Shown: positions 8,533-17,710 of the stretch, piece after piece
How positions within the stretch are numbered: the stretch's first letter is position 1
Layout of the letters: the number at the start of each line of letters is the position of its first letter
Assembly (NCBI RefSeq): GCF_900156435.1
Contig: NZ_FTPQ01000001.1
Location: 434,001-498,000 of the forward strand
DNA from: Microbacterium sp. RU1D
GTDB lineage: Bacteria; Actinomycetota; Actinomycetes; Actinomycetales; Microbacteriaceae
Reading direction: 5' to 3'
DNA: 64,000 bases
The notes under the pieces: generated by a model
The model's input: only the letters and a program-made list of their open reading frames with translations
Databases searched by the model: none
What the model was told of the DNA's origin: nothing
Position numbers and translations under genes: made by a program

Positions 8533-8593
8533 GAGCAAGTGATGACATCGACCACTCACGGGTGTACATTGCGTGAGCAAGTGATGACATCGA
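8533..8593. promoter_or_regulatory. Paired 19-bp direct repeats in a divergent promoter
   Basis: The identical sequence GAGCAAGTGATGACATCGA occurs at 8533-8551 and 8575-8593, start to start 42 bases (four helical turns), in the 112-base space between two divergent HTH genes. Same-face spacing and identity point to operator sites for one of the flanking regulators. The second copy ends 22 bases before the start codon of the small gene. Confidence 0.65.
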
Positions 8594-8615
8594 ACATCCA
8601 GCGAAGGAGAAAGTC

Positions 8616-8795
8616 ATGAACGCGTCGCCGAATTCGCTAGCCCTGACGATGAAGGATGCCGCGAAGCTCGTCGGCGTCGACTACCGCACGATCAAGCTCG
8701 GCATCGAGAGCGGGACGATCCCCACGATCCAACTCGGCCCGCGCCGGATGATCCCCCGCGCTCCGCTGCTGCGCGCCTTCGGCGTCGACGCCTGA
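8616..8795 (+). CDS. Small excisionase-like HTH DNA-binding protein
   Basis: 59-aa protein resembling the MerR-like excisionase/HTH_17 family: MKDAAKLVGVDYRTIKLGIE forms the helix-turn-helix and IPTIQLGPRRMIPRAPLLRA the short wing. Such proteins act as excisionases (recombination directionality factors) or as small repressors in actinobacterial integrative elements. AAGGAG precedes the ATG at good spacing. It is divergent from the HTH regulator at 7889-8503, with paired direct repeats between. No integrase gene is visible in the window, so the excisionase role cannot be tested from context. Confidence 0.75.
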   Translation: MNASPNSLALTMKDAAKLVGVDYRTIKLGIESGTIPTIQLGPRRMIPRAPLLRAFGVDA

Positions 8796-8989
8796 CAGTG
8801 GTGCGACGAGCCATGCTGCGCAGCGTGTAGGCACCTGCAGGCTCGGCCCCTATTTGCGATCGGGCCTCGGCGGCCAGCGGGCGGCCGCGGACGCGCCCTC
8901 GGCTGTTCGATTCGGACCTGTTCAAGAGGGCGATGGTCCGTCATGTCGTGTGACAAGGCAGACCGATCTCCGGGCGCTGTGCCGGCGGA

Positions 8990-9310
8990 TCAGCGTTCGG
9001 GCGGGTCAGACTCGTCATTGTCGGTGCGCGTAATGACGGTCGTCGCCACAGACGAGATCATCCACTCCACTGACGAATCCGTTGCCTTAGCGGCGAAGTC
9101 AACCAGGAACGACGAGATGTGCGCATTCGCCCGGATGTAGGCATTGAACCGATCTTCTATTTGCTCCGGCTCCCCAAAGACGAAATCGACAATGTTCTGC
9201 ATGCAGGCCTGCTGCGCTTCCTCGTCATTGAGGGTTTGAGCTGTCATCAACTCCGTCGATAGACGGATAGCCGCACGTACGGTTCGGTCGTGTTCTGCCT
9301 CGCTCGCCAT
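8990..9310 (-). CDS. Hypothetical protein, 106 aa
   Basis: A soluble-looking, acidic 106-aa protein rich in predicted helix (STELMTAQTLNDEEAQQACM, then IEDRFNAYIRANAHISSFL), ending with a hydrophilic tail (TRTDNDESDPPER). No motif or family was recognised and there is no signal peptide. The ribosome-binding site before the ATG at 9310 is weak. Amino-acid composition is protein-like and not that of a GC-rich shadow frame. It sits alone between the small HTH gene and the RES/antitoxin operon in the accessory island. Confidence 0.5.
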   Translation of the reverse strand: MASEAEHDRTVRAAIRLSTELMTAQTLNDEEAQQACMQNIVDFVFGEPEQIEDRFNAYIRANAHISSFLVDFAAKATDSSVEWMISSVATTVITRTDNDESDPPER

Positions 9311-9648
9311 GGATTAAGGCTAGCGAGTCTATTCACCCACGCGCGATTCACGTCCGTCGGTGCCCCCGCGTGCCGGGAACAGAAGGGGCACCGCCGACAC
9401 GCATCCACCTCACTCACGTGCTCGAGGGATCGTGATGCAGCGTGAAGTTGCCGCCGGTGATCGCAATCACCACGCTGCCGACCGCTGCTGCCGTGCTGTC
9501 GTCGTCTGCCGGATATCTGCGGGTTCATCGACTGCCCACCGGCGTTGCTGTCGTCAAACGTTCGGCGGGGGGATGCTTCGCTCCGTAGTCACGTCTCCAC
9601 CTTGGAGCGGGTCCACGCGGGTAAGGAACTCCCGATCATGGTGATTCG
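9311..9648. other. Intergenic region with a hairpin
   Basis: About 340 bases between the RES toxin gene end and the 106-aa hypothetical gene; no supported gene. A stem GGTGCCCC/GGGGCACC (9359-9366 and 9385-9392) with an 18-base loop is present and may act as a weak terminator or as the transcript leader of the 106-aa gene. Confidence 0.4.
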
Positions 9649-10275
9649 TCAGCGGGACGGCCGCTTCTTCACGGTTAGGGAAGAGGCCGAAGGAGGGCCG
9701 GGAAGGATCTTGAGGCCAGCCTCACCGCAAGCTGTAACTCCATCTAGGGCGGCAAACGTTGTCCCAACGTCATGCGCTCCTGCTTGACCAAAGAGCGCCC
9801 ACGCCACAGCACCGGGAGTAAATCTCGGAGTGTATCGAATTCCGTGCAGCCCGTAGGAAGAGAACGCGGCAGCCCATTCATGGGGGACGGTGTAGGGAGT
9901 CATGGACGTCAACTCTGATGTCACGCCGAAGTCGGCGGCCCCTTGCGCGGAAACGTCGCCGTAGGAGCCGGTGAGCCCGGCGATCTCCGTTACCGTCATT
10001 CCTTCCGCATCTGACTGAGTCACTAGACCGCCCGGCGTGATCGCGCCTCCAAGCCGTTCTCGAATCGCGGCGCCCATCGAATCTGCCAGGTAGCAGGTTC
10101 CGCTCGGGGCGGCCAGATCGAACCGCCCCTCCCCGCTTGAGGAGAACCAACCGGGCGTATTTGCTGATCCATGAGCGCGCCAGAGCGTATCGACCACTGA
10201 AAGTTCCGCTATGGGGAATCCGTCAAGCGGGATGCTCGGCGGTTTCTGCGCCACTTCCTCTCGACCACCAGTCAC
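9649..10275 (-). CDS. RES domain toxin
   Basis: 208-aa protein of the RES family, whose members (MbcT, ParT and Res) modify or degrade NAD+ or ADP-ribosylate targets as the toxin of Xre/MbcA-type toxin-antitoxin pairs. Signature elements in order are TLWRAHGSANTPGWFSSSGE with the invariant Arg (about residue 33), GRFDLAAPSGTCYLADSMGAA with a Tyr (about 50-70), an acidic/Arg pair in AAIRERLGG, and the C-terminal GIRYTPRFTPGAVAWALFG. The GTG start at 10275 overlaps the antitoxin stop codon (GTGA), showing translational coupling; the gene follows its antitoxin, as is usual for this family. Confidence 0.85.
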   Translation of the reverse strand: MTGGREEVAQKPPSIPLDGFPIAELSVVDTLWRAHGSANTPGWFSSSGEGRFDLAAPSGTCYLADSMGAAIRERLGGAITPGGLVTQSDAEGMTVTEIAGLTGSYGDVSAQGAADFGVTSELTSMTPYTVPHEWAAAFSSYGLHGIRYTPRFTPGAVAWALFGQAGAHDVGTTFAALDGVTACGEAGLKILPGPPSASSLTVKKRPSR

Positions 10276-10961
10276 GCGGACCGCCGCGCGATCTCGTCGT
10301 GCGCGAAGGCGAAGACCCGGTCGGCCTGTTGGGGGTCTCGCATGAGTTCGATGGGGGTACGACCGTCGAGAGTGTGTTGTGGATTGTTCAACCAAAGCGC
10401 GACGGTCCAGTCGTCCGTGATTTCGCTCCGGAGCAGGCGGAGGAGCTCCTTGAAGCGTGGGGGAAGTCGCCCCTCCTCATCGAACTGGAACGCCGGGTAC
10501 AGCAGCGCGTTGTCTGAGGTTCGGAGCCCAAGCAGCGAGCCGGTCCCGGTAAGCTTGCTCACGTTCTGCCGCGTTTCGTTGCGCCACTTCGCAATCGCCG
10601 ACGCCTTGTAGAACGGCCCAATGAGGTCGTCCCACTGGCTCAGTCCAGAGTCGGATCGCTTCGGGCGCTTCGCGTGCTCCAGCAGTCTTCGTATGGCGTC
10701 CGCCTTGCTTTGTCTAAAACTGGCCGCGCGCGCTAGCTCCGCGAGCCCGGTAGGTGCTGCCCAACCGGAGGTGAAGGCCGATTGCAGAGCGGTCTCGAGC
10801 CCGCCGGTCACCTGAACCTCGTACACACCAGCTTCCGTGTCGATGAGCAGGCGGATCGTCGTCTTCGCTGCCTCGAAGTTGGTCAGCGCGACCGTCCGCT
10901 TGTCGAGCTTCTTGACGCTCACCGGTTGACCGATCACTTCTAGCTCGCCGTCTCCTGACAC
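10272..10961 (-). CDS. Xre/MbcA/ParS-type antitoxin (DUF2384-like C-terminus)
   Basis: 229-aa partner of the RES toxin. The C-terminal 60 residues have the MbcA/ParS toxin-binding pattern WLNNPQHTLDGRTPIELM (about 188-205). The middle (FYKASAIAKWRNETRQNVSKLTGTG, about 117-141) reads as a DNA-binding HTH-like segment. The N-terminal 100 residues (VSVKKLDKRTVALTNFEAAK and onward) are extra compared with the usual 130-160 residues of such antitoxins. GTG at 10961 follows GGAGGA by about four bases. A perfect 18-base palindrome lies just upstream and is the expected autorepression site. Confidence 0.8.
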   Translation of the reverse strand: MSGDGELEVIGQPVSVKKLDKRTVALTNFEAAKTTIRLLIDTEAGVYEVQVTGGLETALQSAFTSGWAAPTGLAELARAASFRQSKADAIRRLLEHAKRPKRSDSGLSQWDDLIGPFYKASAIAKWRNETRQNVSKLTGTGSLLGLRTSDNALLYPAFQFDEEGRLPPRFKELLRLLRSEITDDWTVALWLNNPQHTLDGRTPIELMRDPQQADRVFAFAHDEIARRSA

Positions 10962-10978
10962 GACTCCTCCAACCCTCG

Positions 10979-11010
10979 GTTGACATATATGTCAACTATC
11001 GTACGTTGAC
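10979..11010. promoter_or_regulatory. Palindromic operator of the RES/antitoxin operon
   Basis: Perfect palindrome GTTGACATATATGTCAAC at 10979-10996, followed by another GTTGAC at 11005-11010, so three alternating half-sites are present. The central ATATAT also fits a -10 region reading leftwards. The array lies 18 bases before the antitoxin start codon, the place where antitoxins of this class bind to repress themselves. Confidence 0.75.
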
Positions 11011-11331
11011 GGGGGCCATGTCGCCAGGGCCTGCGGGTTATGCCGTAGCTGAGGGGGCGCACACACCTGACCCAAGGTCTGATCATGGCGGCGTGAAAGT
11101 GTCTGGAGGCTCCGCGGACGGTCTCGCGGAATACTCACGTGGCGCCGGGACTTACTGCCTGTGGAGGGTCCGACGTGACCAGCGGGCTGCTGGCGTGGAT
11201 TCAGTCCGAGAACCTTTGATCGTCTTGTCCATTGTTTTGGACGACCGGCTGATCCGCTACCGGACGCGGAACGAAGCGAGACTGTCTGCGTGCACCGGCG
11301 CCTCCGCCGAGTGGACCGCGGCAACGCGTCC
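11011..11331. other. Intergenic region, no gene supported
   Basis: About 320 bases between the antitoxin promoter and the end of the HEPN-motif gene. Reading frames on both strands are short and overlapping, and no repeat, hairpin or RNA fold stood out. Confidence 0.5.
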
Positions 11332-12465
11332 TTAGACATACGAGGCTTCCTCATCAAGCCGGTACAGCAGGCTGCATGCGAGCATCAACCCCTGGACAGC
11401 GTTCCGTCGGCTGAACTGCCGAGGGCTCACAGTATGTGCGGTCGCGTTGCGGCTGAACGTCGACGGCACCTTGTCGCCGTTACTTACGTAGAACTGTTGA
11501 TACGCCTGCCACATTGGCGCGAACGCGATGAACTCTCGAATCGTAAACTCGTTGTACGCGTCATTCGTGGGCGTCTTCTTGTTCGGCGTGTATTTGTACC
11601 GGTCCCTGCCGAAGTAGCCTGTTACGACCGCGTCAATAAGCGAACCGGTCAGCGCCTGCGCACCGGCTGAATGCCCGCTGTCGAGAGCGTCTAGCGCCGC
11701 CACGGCGAACGGTACATAGGGCGCTACGGCAGCCGAGGTACAGCTCAGCACTGCTGCACGGCAGTCTGCCGAGATCATTTTCCAGCGGCGACCAAGGATT
11801 TCTCGGCGAGCCCGCGCATTCTTGGCTTGGACAAGCGCTTCGGCCGTTGAGCTGCGCGGCAGACCATACAGCGCGATTCCCTCGGCCATGACAACCTGGT
11901 TGACCGCCTCGATCTTGAGCTTGGAGATCTCCCTGAGATTGGGCGGGTAGAAGCTTGCCCGCATCGCCTCGAGCGCCGGGCCGAGATTCTGGAGCAGTGC
12001 CAACTGCTCCTCGGCGAAGGATTGGGAGACCTTCGCGGCGATACCCGCGAAGTCGATGTTCCGAGTGAGCTGCTCGACCGTACGACCAATCTCGGCTCGC
12101 GCCAGGACGATGCTCCTGACGGCATCGCTGCTGATGGCTTTTGCCATCTGCTCTCGAATGTTCGCGTGCGCGATGATGATTGGCTCGATCGAGGTGGCGA
12201 GCATCTTCTGCTGCGTTTCAACAATTCTGGCGACATCGACGAGACCTGTCAGGAACGCCTCGGGGATTTTGACCGCCGGCGGATCAAACGTCAGCCCCTG
12301 TCGGATGATCGCGAAGGTGCGACGTAGACTCTCCGCCTGCTCCGGTGTTAGCTCGACGCCGCCGTCCTCCTCATCGTCCTCGTCGCGGTCGGCGTTGCCC
12401 TCCTCGCGGTCGGCGTCGTCCGCATCGCCGAGAGGCTCCTCTGCTGCCGCATCATCAGTCACCAC
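11332..12465 (-). CDS. HEPN-motif protein, possible defence ribonuclease
   Basis: 377-aa protein with a strongly acidic N-terminal 40 residues (Asp/Glu runs), a helical middle (EPIIIAHANIREQMAKAIS and onward) and a C-terminal segment FSRNATAHTVSPRQFSRRNA. In it, R-N-A-T-A-H fits the R-x4-H catalytic motif of HEPN ribonucleases, and the following NAVQGLMLACSLLYRLD is the usual helix after it. HEPN proteins cut RNA in toxin-antitoxin and abortive infection systems. Two tandem GTG codons at 12465 and 12462 are possible starts. It is divergent from the 1663-aa P-loop protein, with about 210 bases between. RNase activity is inferred; no close named family was recognised. Confidence 0.65.
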   Translation of the reverse strand: MVTDDAAAEEPLGDADDADREEGNADRDEDDEEDGGVELTPEQAESLRRTFAIIRQGLTFDPPAVKIPEAFLTGLVDVARIVETQQKMLATSIEPIIIAHANIREQMAKAISSDAVRSIVLARAEIGRTVEQLTRNIDFAGIAAKVSQSFAEEQLALLQNLGPALEAMRASFYPPNLREISKLKIEAVNQVVMAEGIALYGLPRSSTAEALVQAKNARARREILGRRWKMISADCRAAVLSCTSAAVAPYVPFAVAALDALDSGHSAGAQALTGSLIDAVVTGYFGRDRYKYTPNKKTPTNDAYNEFTIREFIAFAPMWQAYQQFYVSNGDKVPSTFSRNATAHTVSPRQFSRRNAVQGLMLACSLLYRLDEEASYV

Positions 12466-12678
12466 AGCAGATTAGAACGCGAGCAGATTTGTAGGGTCAC
12501 CGCAAATCGCATCGGTGAACCGCGCGGGTTACAACTCACCATGGCGCCTCCCGACGCAGCGGGAGTTCTGATCCCAGGAGTCGATGATCCCTGTGCCCTT
12601 GCGCGCGGTCGAATGCACAGCGCTCGTCGACAACTCGGCCATTTCCCCTACGCCTACCTCTCAGGCGAAACTTGACAC

Positions 12679-15600
12679 ATGACCGATGCCCACGGCGCGC
12701 GCGAGCAGGCTGCCCCCGACGAACACGTGGCGGTGGTGAGCCCATATGCCGGCGGCGGCGGGGGCAGCACGCTCGGTCATCGGGTGGCCACGAGTTACCT
12801 CGCCGACATGCTTCTCGCGGCTGGCCGTCCCGAGACCGATGAGCTACCCGTGGTCCGGCTTTCCTTTCAGACCAACCCGACAGACCCCATCGATGACTTG
12901 CGAGTGGAGGCCGCGCAGGGGGCGTCGCGGGTCGTAGTTCATGTTGCCGCTCGACGCTCCCCGCAGTTCGTCGAAAGCCACAAGAAGACGGCGGCGCTCA
13001 TCGGGAGTTTGTTGGATCAGGTAGAGCTCTTCGGCAGCGACGAACGCAGGTACGTCGCGGTCGCGGTTACAGGCATGACGCCAGCTTTCAGGGAGGTCCA
13101 GGGGCTTGCGTCGCTGGCACGGGATAACGCCTCCGAACACGCGTTTCATGGCCAGGTCCACGAGCAGGGACGTCACGCAGGTTACGCCGGTCGGTACAAA
13201 CACCTGACCGCTCTGGTTGGGAGAGCGCGACCGACGTCGTCCTCGAGTGAGCTTCGAACATTGGTCTGGTTGCTCCTCAGCCGCCTGTGGCTACTCGACT
13301 TCCGCGTCGAGTCCGACGACGAGACCGACTGGGTCGCTATTGGCAATCGACTCACCACTCTCGCGCGGGCCGGATTGAGCGGCGGCGAGGTGCGCGACCA
13401 TCTCTACTCTCTTGCCGCCCAGTTCGACCAGAAGGGCACGGAAGTGGACCGTGACCTTCTTCGACGCAGGGCTCATTCTGTCCTCGCGCCGAATGCAGGA
13501 CGGTCATCGGAGGCATGGGCGAAGTTGGAGGTCGAACAGCGTTCGGCACTGGTCGCGGTCCGCCATGCGATTGCTGGAGGACTCGAACTGCCACGCACTG
13601 AGGTGCGGACGAGAGTCAAGATTGAGCTCGCCAAGGCGGGACTGACGAAGAGCGCCGTGCTCATCACTGGCGAGTCTGGCACGGGCAAGAGCGCTCTGAC
13701 GTTATCGACCGCGCAGAAACTCGCCGCAACACCAAGCGAGTTCCAGTGCGTAGCCATGAATTTGCGGCGGGTCTGTGAATCAGTGTCAGGGCTGTCATCC
13801 GACCTCGGAATGCCGTTTCACGCTGTACTCAGCGAGATGACGGCACCATCTCGTATCCTGATTGTTGACGCCGCCGACGCCGCCGTCGAGGGGCGGCATG
13901 CGCTGTTGCGCGAACTCGCTGTAGCGGCTCGCGCTGCCGATCTCGGACTGGTTCTGGTGACCGCAGATACGGCGGTCGAGGATGTGGCGACTTACGTCAA
14001 TGACCTGTACCCGGCACTTGATAAGTTCGAGATTGCGGGACTCAATGACGATGAGTTACGTGTCGTGGGCACGGCGGTGCCGGCGATTGCTGGTGCCCTG
14101 AAGAACTTGCCGCCCCGGTCGATGTACCGGCGCTTGGCGGTCGTGGATCTTCTTGCCCTCACTGGGGTCAAGGTGACGGAGCCACTGGGGAACTGGGACT
14201 GCCTTCAGCTGGTCTGGACGAAACTCATCGGCCGGGCTACCCCTGGGAGCCCGGCTGCGGCGCGCACCGAGACTCTCCTCGCGATCAGCGAGGAAGAGCT
14301 CGAACTACCGGAGACGGATCGACGCTCTCGGGTCGAGTATGCCGCGCTCGACGCGCTGCGAACCGACCGTCTGGTGTCGCCCGAGGACCTTAGAAAAGCG
14401 GAACCCGCTTTCGCGCACGACGAGGTCCGCCGCTTCGCGACGGCTGTGCGCCTGGTGCGAGCCCCGTCCATCACTGAAACGCTGACGGCATCGGGGCCTA
14501 AGCGATGGTCGATGTCAGCAGCCAAGCTCGCATGCGAAGGCCTGCTCGCAGGCGCCAGCGACGCGAACGCGGAACTCGCGGGGCTCGTTACCCAGTTCAA
14601 CGCGCTCGGCGACATGTCGACGGGGCGTTGGCGAGATGTGCCGCTCGAAGCGGTGCTCGAGATGTCGGACGCCTATAACCTGCTGCGGCACATGCTAGAT
14701 GCGAGTTCGGGACAGTCCGCCGCCAATCTTGCGAAGTTGGTTAGATTGGTCTCACTTCATCAGCGGCACGACGGCATGGTCGATGTGTCGCGGGGTGAGC
14801 CAGTCGTGCGACTCCTTGTTGAGGAGAATGACGAGCTGTGGGACCAAGACGATGACGGGTTCCGGCTGGTCTGCGAGTGGCTCAACTCCGCCCTGCTCGC
14901 GAGGCTGCCTGCAGGTCAGTCAACTCGGCAGGCACTACGAGGACGATTGCTCGACCATTGGCGAAAGCACCGTCTTCCCGGGACCGAGAACGGGGTATCT
15001 CGCAAGACTGCCGACGATACCGTCTACAGCGTTTTCGACAACTACTCGAGACCTCACCGGCAACCGAGAGTGCTTGGCCGGGAGATAACTCACGAGCGGT
15101 ACATCCGGTTGCTCGCGCTGCTCGGGCCTGACATCGACGACGACGTGAGCGCCTGCCTGTCCGAGGTCGCCGTACACGCCCCGTCACGTCTGCAACCAGC
15201 TGTCGACCTCGACTGGAGCGCTTTAGGTATTAGCCTGCACGACCCGACGCTCTTGCTTCAGTTGACCGAGTCCTATTACATCGACAGTCGAGACGACCGT
15301 GGCGGCACCCTTTGGAATGGCATCCGCCACCACCAGACCCGTGGCGCCCGCGCTCTCAACGGCCCCACACACGGGTCGTTCTGGGTCCTGATGGAGTTTT
15401 GTCTCGTCGCGGACTGGGCCCCCGTCGTGAACCGGATACTGAACCACGCGGCGAATGTCCAATGCCTCGCAGAAGACGGTTCGGGGTCGGTCGAGTCAGA
15501 CTACGCTTTCACGCTGGCTATCGACGGCACCGAGCGGACTTATGTCGGCGATGGCAATGTGTGGGGCTGGTACAGAGGCAACACCGGCGGCCCGTACCCC

Positions 15601-17670
15601 TGCGTCAGCGCGCTCCAGGCTGTCGAACGGTGGGCTGACCGAACGGTTGCCGCTGGAACGTCAATTGAGACGGTTGCCACGGCGCTGCTGAAGGGTTGCG
15701 ACAACCTAGCGATGCCCGCCCTTGTCGTAGGCGCCGCCATCCGCCACTTCGGCGACGACCCTCGGGCGCTCGACCGCTACCTAGTGGAGCCTCTTGTCTG
15801 GCAGTTTGAGCAGTACCGCGCCACGAAGGAAGCCATCGGCTTCATGCGTTCACCCGACGACGGGATCACGAACCCCGACCGCCGCGCCTGGCATCTCCCC
15901 AACCTGGTCCCGAGCCTTGCGTTCTACGCGGACGATTCGCGCCGCGACGAGCTAAGAGGCTTGGGCGACCAACTTATCCAGAACAGTGCCCGCTTCGATG
16001 TCGAAGAGAGCACCATGCGGCGATGGGCACTGCTATTCGACGCCGATAACTTGATGACAGAGCGAGTTCAGGGTGGCGTACAGGTTTCGGTCAGAGAGCC
16101 GGACGATATCGAGCGAGGCCTCGCCCCGGTGCGAGCTGACCTGGCGCGCGGCGACACTCTCCTTGGGCTCCAGAACAAGTACTGGATTCCGCCACGAGAG
16201 CAGAAGGCCGGCTGGACGCCACCGACCGCGGCCGAGATTGCGCAGGACCTCGCTCAGATCAAAGAGCTGCACGACAACCCGCCTATGCACTCTGGGACCG
16301 AACCGACTCTTGCGCTCGCCCACGTCGCGGCAGAGGCCATCCGCAGCGCTGTCACGGGTCACGCCGAGGCACTCGGCGAGCAAGTCTCCTTCGCAATCAC
16401 CTCGGTCATCGGGATACTCCAGCAAGCCGCGGACGACGCCGCGGACGACCCCGATGCCCGCATCTATGAATCGGACATCGGAACGCGCCGAGCCGCGGCA
16501 GAAGCCATCCCATGGTTGCTCCTTCCTGAGCTGACGGACAGTCTCACCGCGACGAGCGTGACCTCGGACGACGTCGCCGGAGCCGCCAATGCTCTCGGAC
16601 CGCTCGCCGCGACCGAGACATGCCTGAGCTTCGCTCGAGGCTGTGACCTCGTCTGGAGCCATTTGTGCACAGGTGACCCGTGCATTCACCTGACCGCCTA
16701 TGAGTGGGCGCTCGACCTCGCGCGCTTCTGCGAGATCGGCGAATTCGATGAGGACCTCCAGGAAGCTGTAGACGTCCCGCTGGTCGGCGACGTCATGCTC
16801 CACATTCCCCAAGTGCGGCCGCACCGCCTCGACACCGCTCGCCTGAGCGCAACCATCCGGGCAGTCGGGCGGGCCGCGACATCAAGCGCTTGCGTCGCCA
16901 GGACCGCCCACGGAGACTTGGACACACTTCTCCGAGCGCAAGCGAAGGCGATGACAGCGCTCGAATCTTCCGAGCACATCTACTTCGCCGATGACCGTGG
17001 CGCCCAAACTCAAACCGCTGCCCGCGCTCTGCTACTCAGGTCCTCGCACACGGGTGCAGCCGACGCGCTTCTGCTCGACTACATCACGACCATCACCCCC
17101 ACGGCTCACGTCTTCAGTTCCTTTCTGCAGGATCTGGCGGTAGTCGGCTCGGAGACCCAGGAACTCGCCGACGCGGCAAGAACGGTGTGGCCAACCGTGT
17201 TCAAGCATGCGCTGGACGAAGTTGAGAAGAACGGGGCCGTGTATGACCAACCTGATGCGTTCGTCGGCTACGCGCTAGGCAACCTTCTTCCGAACCACCC
17301 CGAGACAACACAGTCAATGCATGGCGAGATCGGCCTTCAGACATTCGCATGGGTGCGCCCGGAGGATCTCGCAAAGTTCATTCCGCGGTGGCTCCTCCAT
17401 GCCGCGGGAAGGCGTGCGTGTCTGCTCGAACTCGTCAGATTCTTGCGCCAACTATCCATCGAGAAACAACTAAGTGAGGGATTGGATTGGGTTGGCGACC
17501 TGTGCCTGGCCCGGACTGACCGTCAGATTGTCAGCTATGACCCCATGGACGAGTGGCTCGTAGACATCAAAGTGGAGGCCGACACACGCGGGAGCGGGAA
17601 CGCGTGGCTGGAACTCGTAGACCGCTTGGTCTACGCAGGAAACGCAAGGCTCGCCGCGTACTCTCGCTGA
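12679..17670 (+). CDS. Very large P-loop (STAND-like) ATPase, candidate defence protein
   Basis: 1663-aa protein. The N-terminal 170 residues carry a glycine-rich start (SPYAGGGGGSTLGHRV) and alternating strands (PVVRLSFQT, IDDLRVEA, SRVVVHVAARRSP) arranged like DUF4297/Cap4-type nuclease domains. The usual Q-x-K is not present; it reads H-V-A-A-R. A Walker A motif, LITGESGTGKSAL, starts near residue 328, and a Walker B-like ILIVDAADAA near 394. More than 1200 residues follow, predicted helical and repeat-like with no named domain. A small N-terminal effector, central NTPase and long helical C-terminus are the layout of STAND (Avs-like) phage sensors. The gene is alone on its strand, divergent from the HEPN-motif gene. 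Function is inferred. Confidence 0.7.
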   Translation: MTDAHGAREQAAPDEHVAVVSPYAGGGGGSTLGHRVATSYLADMLLAAGRPETDELPVVRLSFQTNPTDPIDDLRVEAAQGASRVVVHVAARRSPQFVESHKKTAALIGSLLDQVELFGSDERRYVAVAVTGMTPAFREVQGLASLARDNASEHAFHGQVHEQGRHAGYAGRYKHLTALVGRARPTSSSSELRTLVWLLLSRLWLLDFRVESDDETDWVAIGNRLTTLARAGLSGGEVRDHLYSLAAQFDQKGTEVDRDLLRRRAHSVLAPNAGRSSEAWAKLEVEQRSALVAVRHAIAGGLELPRTEVRTRVKIELAKAGLTKSAVLITGESGTGKSALTLSTAQKLAATPSEFQCVAMNLRRVCESVSGLSSDLGMPFHAVLSEMTAPSRILIVDAADAAVEGRHALLRELAVAARAADLGLVLVTADTAVEDVATYVNDLYPALDKFEIAGLNDDELRVVGTAVPAIAGALKNLPPRSMYRRLAVVDLLALTGVKVTEPLGNWDCLQLVWTKLIGRATPGSPAAARTETLLAISEEELELPETDRRSRVEYAALDALRTDRLVSPEDLRKAEPAFAHDEVRRFATAVRLVRAPSITETLTASGPKRWSMSAAKLACEGLLAGASDANAELAGLVTQFNALGDMSTGRWRDVPLEAVLEMSDAYNLLRHMLDASSGQSAANLAKLVRLVSLHQRHDGMVDVSRGEPVVRLLVEENDELWDQDDDGFRLVCEWLNSALLARLPAGQSTRQALRGRLLDHWRKHRLPGTENGVSRKTADDTVYSVFDNYSRPHRQPRVLGREITHERYIRLLALLGPDIDDDVSACLSEVAVHAPSRLQPAVDLDWSALGISLHDPTLLLQLTESYYIDSRDDRGGTLWNGIRHHQTRGARALNGPTHGSFWVLMEFCLVADWAPVVNRILNHAANVQCLAEDGSGSVESDYAFTLAIDGTERTYVGDGNVWGWYRGNTGGPYPCVSALQAVERWADRTVAAGTSIETVATALLKGCDNLAMPALVVGAAIRHFGDDPRALDRYLVEPLVWQFEQYRATKEAIGFMRSPDDGITNPDRRAWHLPNLVPSLAFYADDSRRDELRGLGDQLIQNSARFDVEESTMRRWALLFDADNLMTERVQGGVQVSVREPDDIERGLAPVRADLARGDTLLGLQNKYWIPPREQKAGWTPPTAAEIAQDLAQIKELHDNPPMHSGTEPTLALAHVAAEAIRSAVTGHAEALGEQVSFAITSVIGILQQAADDAADDPDARIYESDIGTRRAAAEAIPWLLLPELTDSLTATSVTSDDVAGAANALGPLAATETCLSFARGCDLVWSHLCTGDPCIHLTAYEWALDLARFCEIGEFDEDLQEAVDVPLVGDVMLHIPQVRPHRLDTARLSATIRAVGRAATSSACVARTAHGDLDTLLRAQAKAMTALESSEHIYFADDRGAQTQTAARALLLRSSHTGAADALLLDYITTITPTAHVFSSFLQDLAVVGSETQELADAARTVWPTVFKHALDEVEKNGAVYDQPDAFVGYALGNLLPNHPETTQSMHGEIGLQTFAWVRPEDLAKFIPRWLLHAAGRRACLLELVRFLRQLSIEKQLSEGLDWVGDLCLARTDRQIVSYDPMDEWLVDIKVEADTRGSGNAWLELVDRLVYAGNARLAAYSR

Positions 17671-17710
17671 TATCGAAGTCCGCCGGCCGGGAGCAGCCGC
17701 TTTCGAAACC

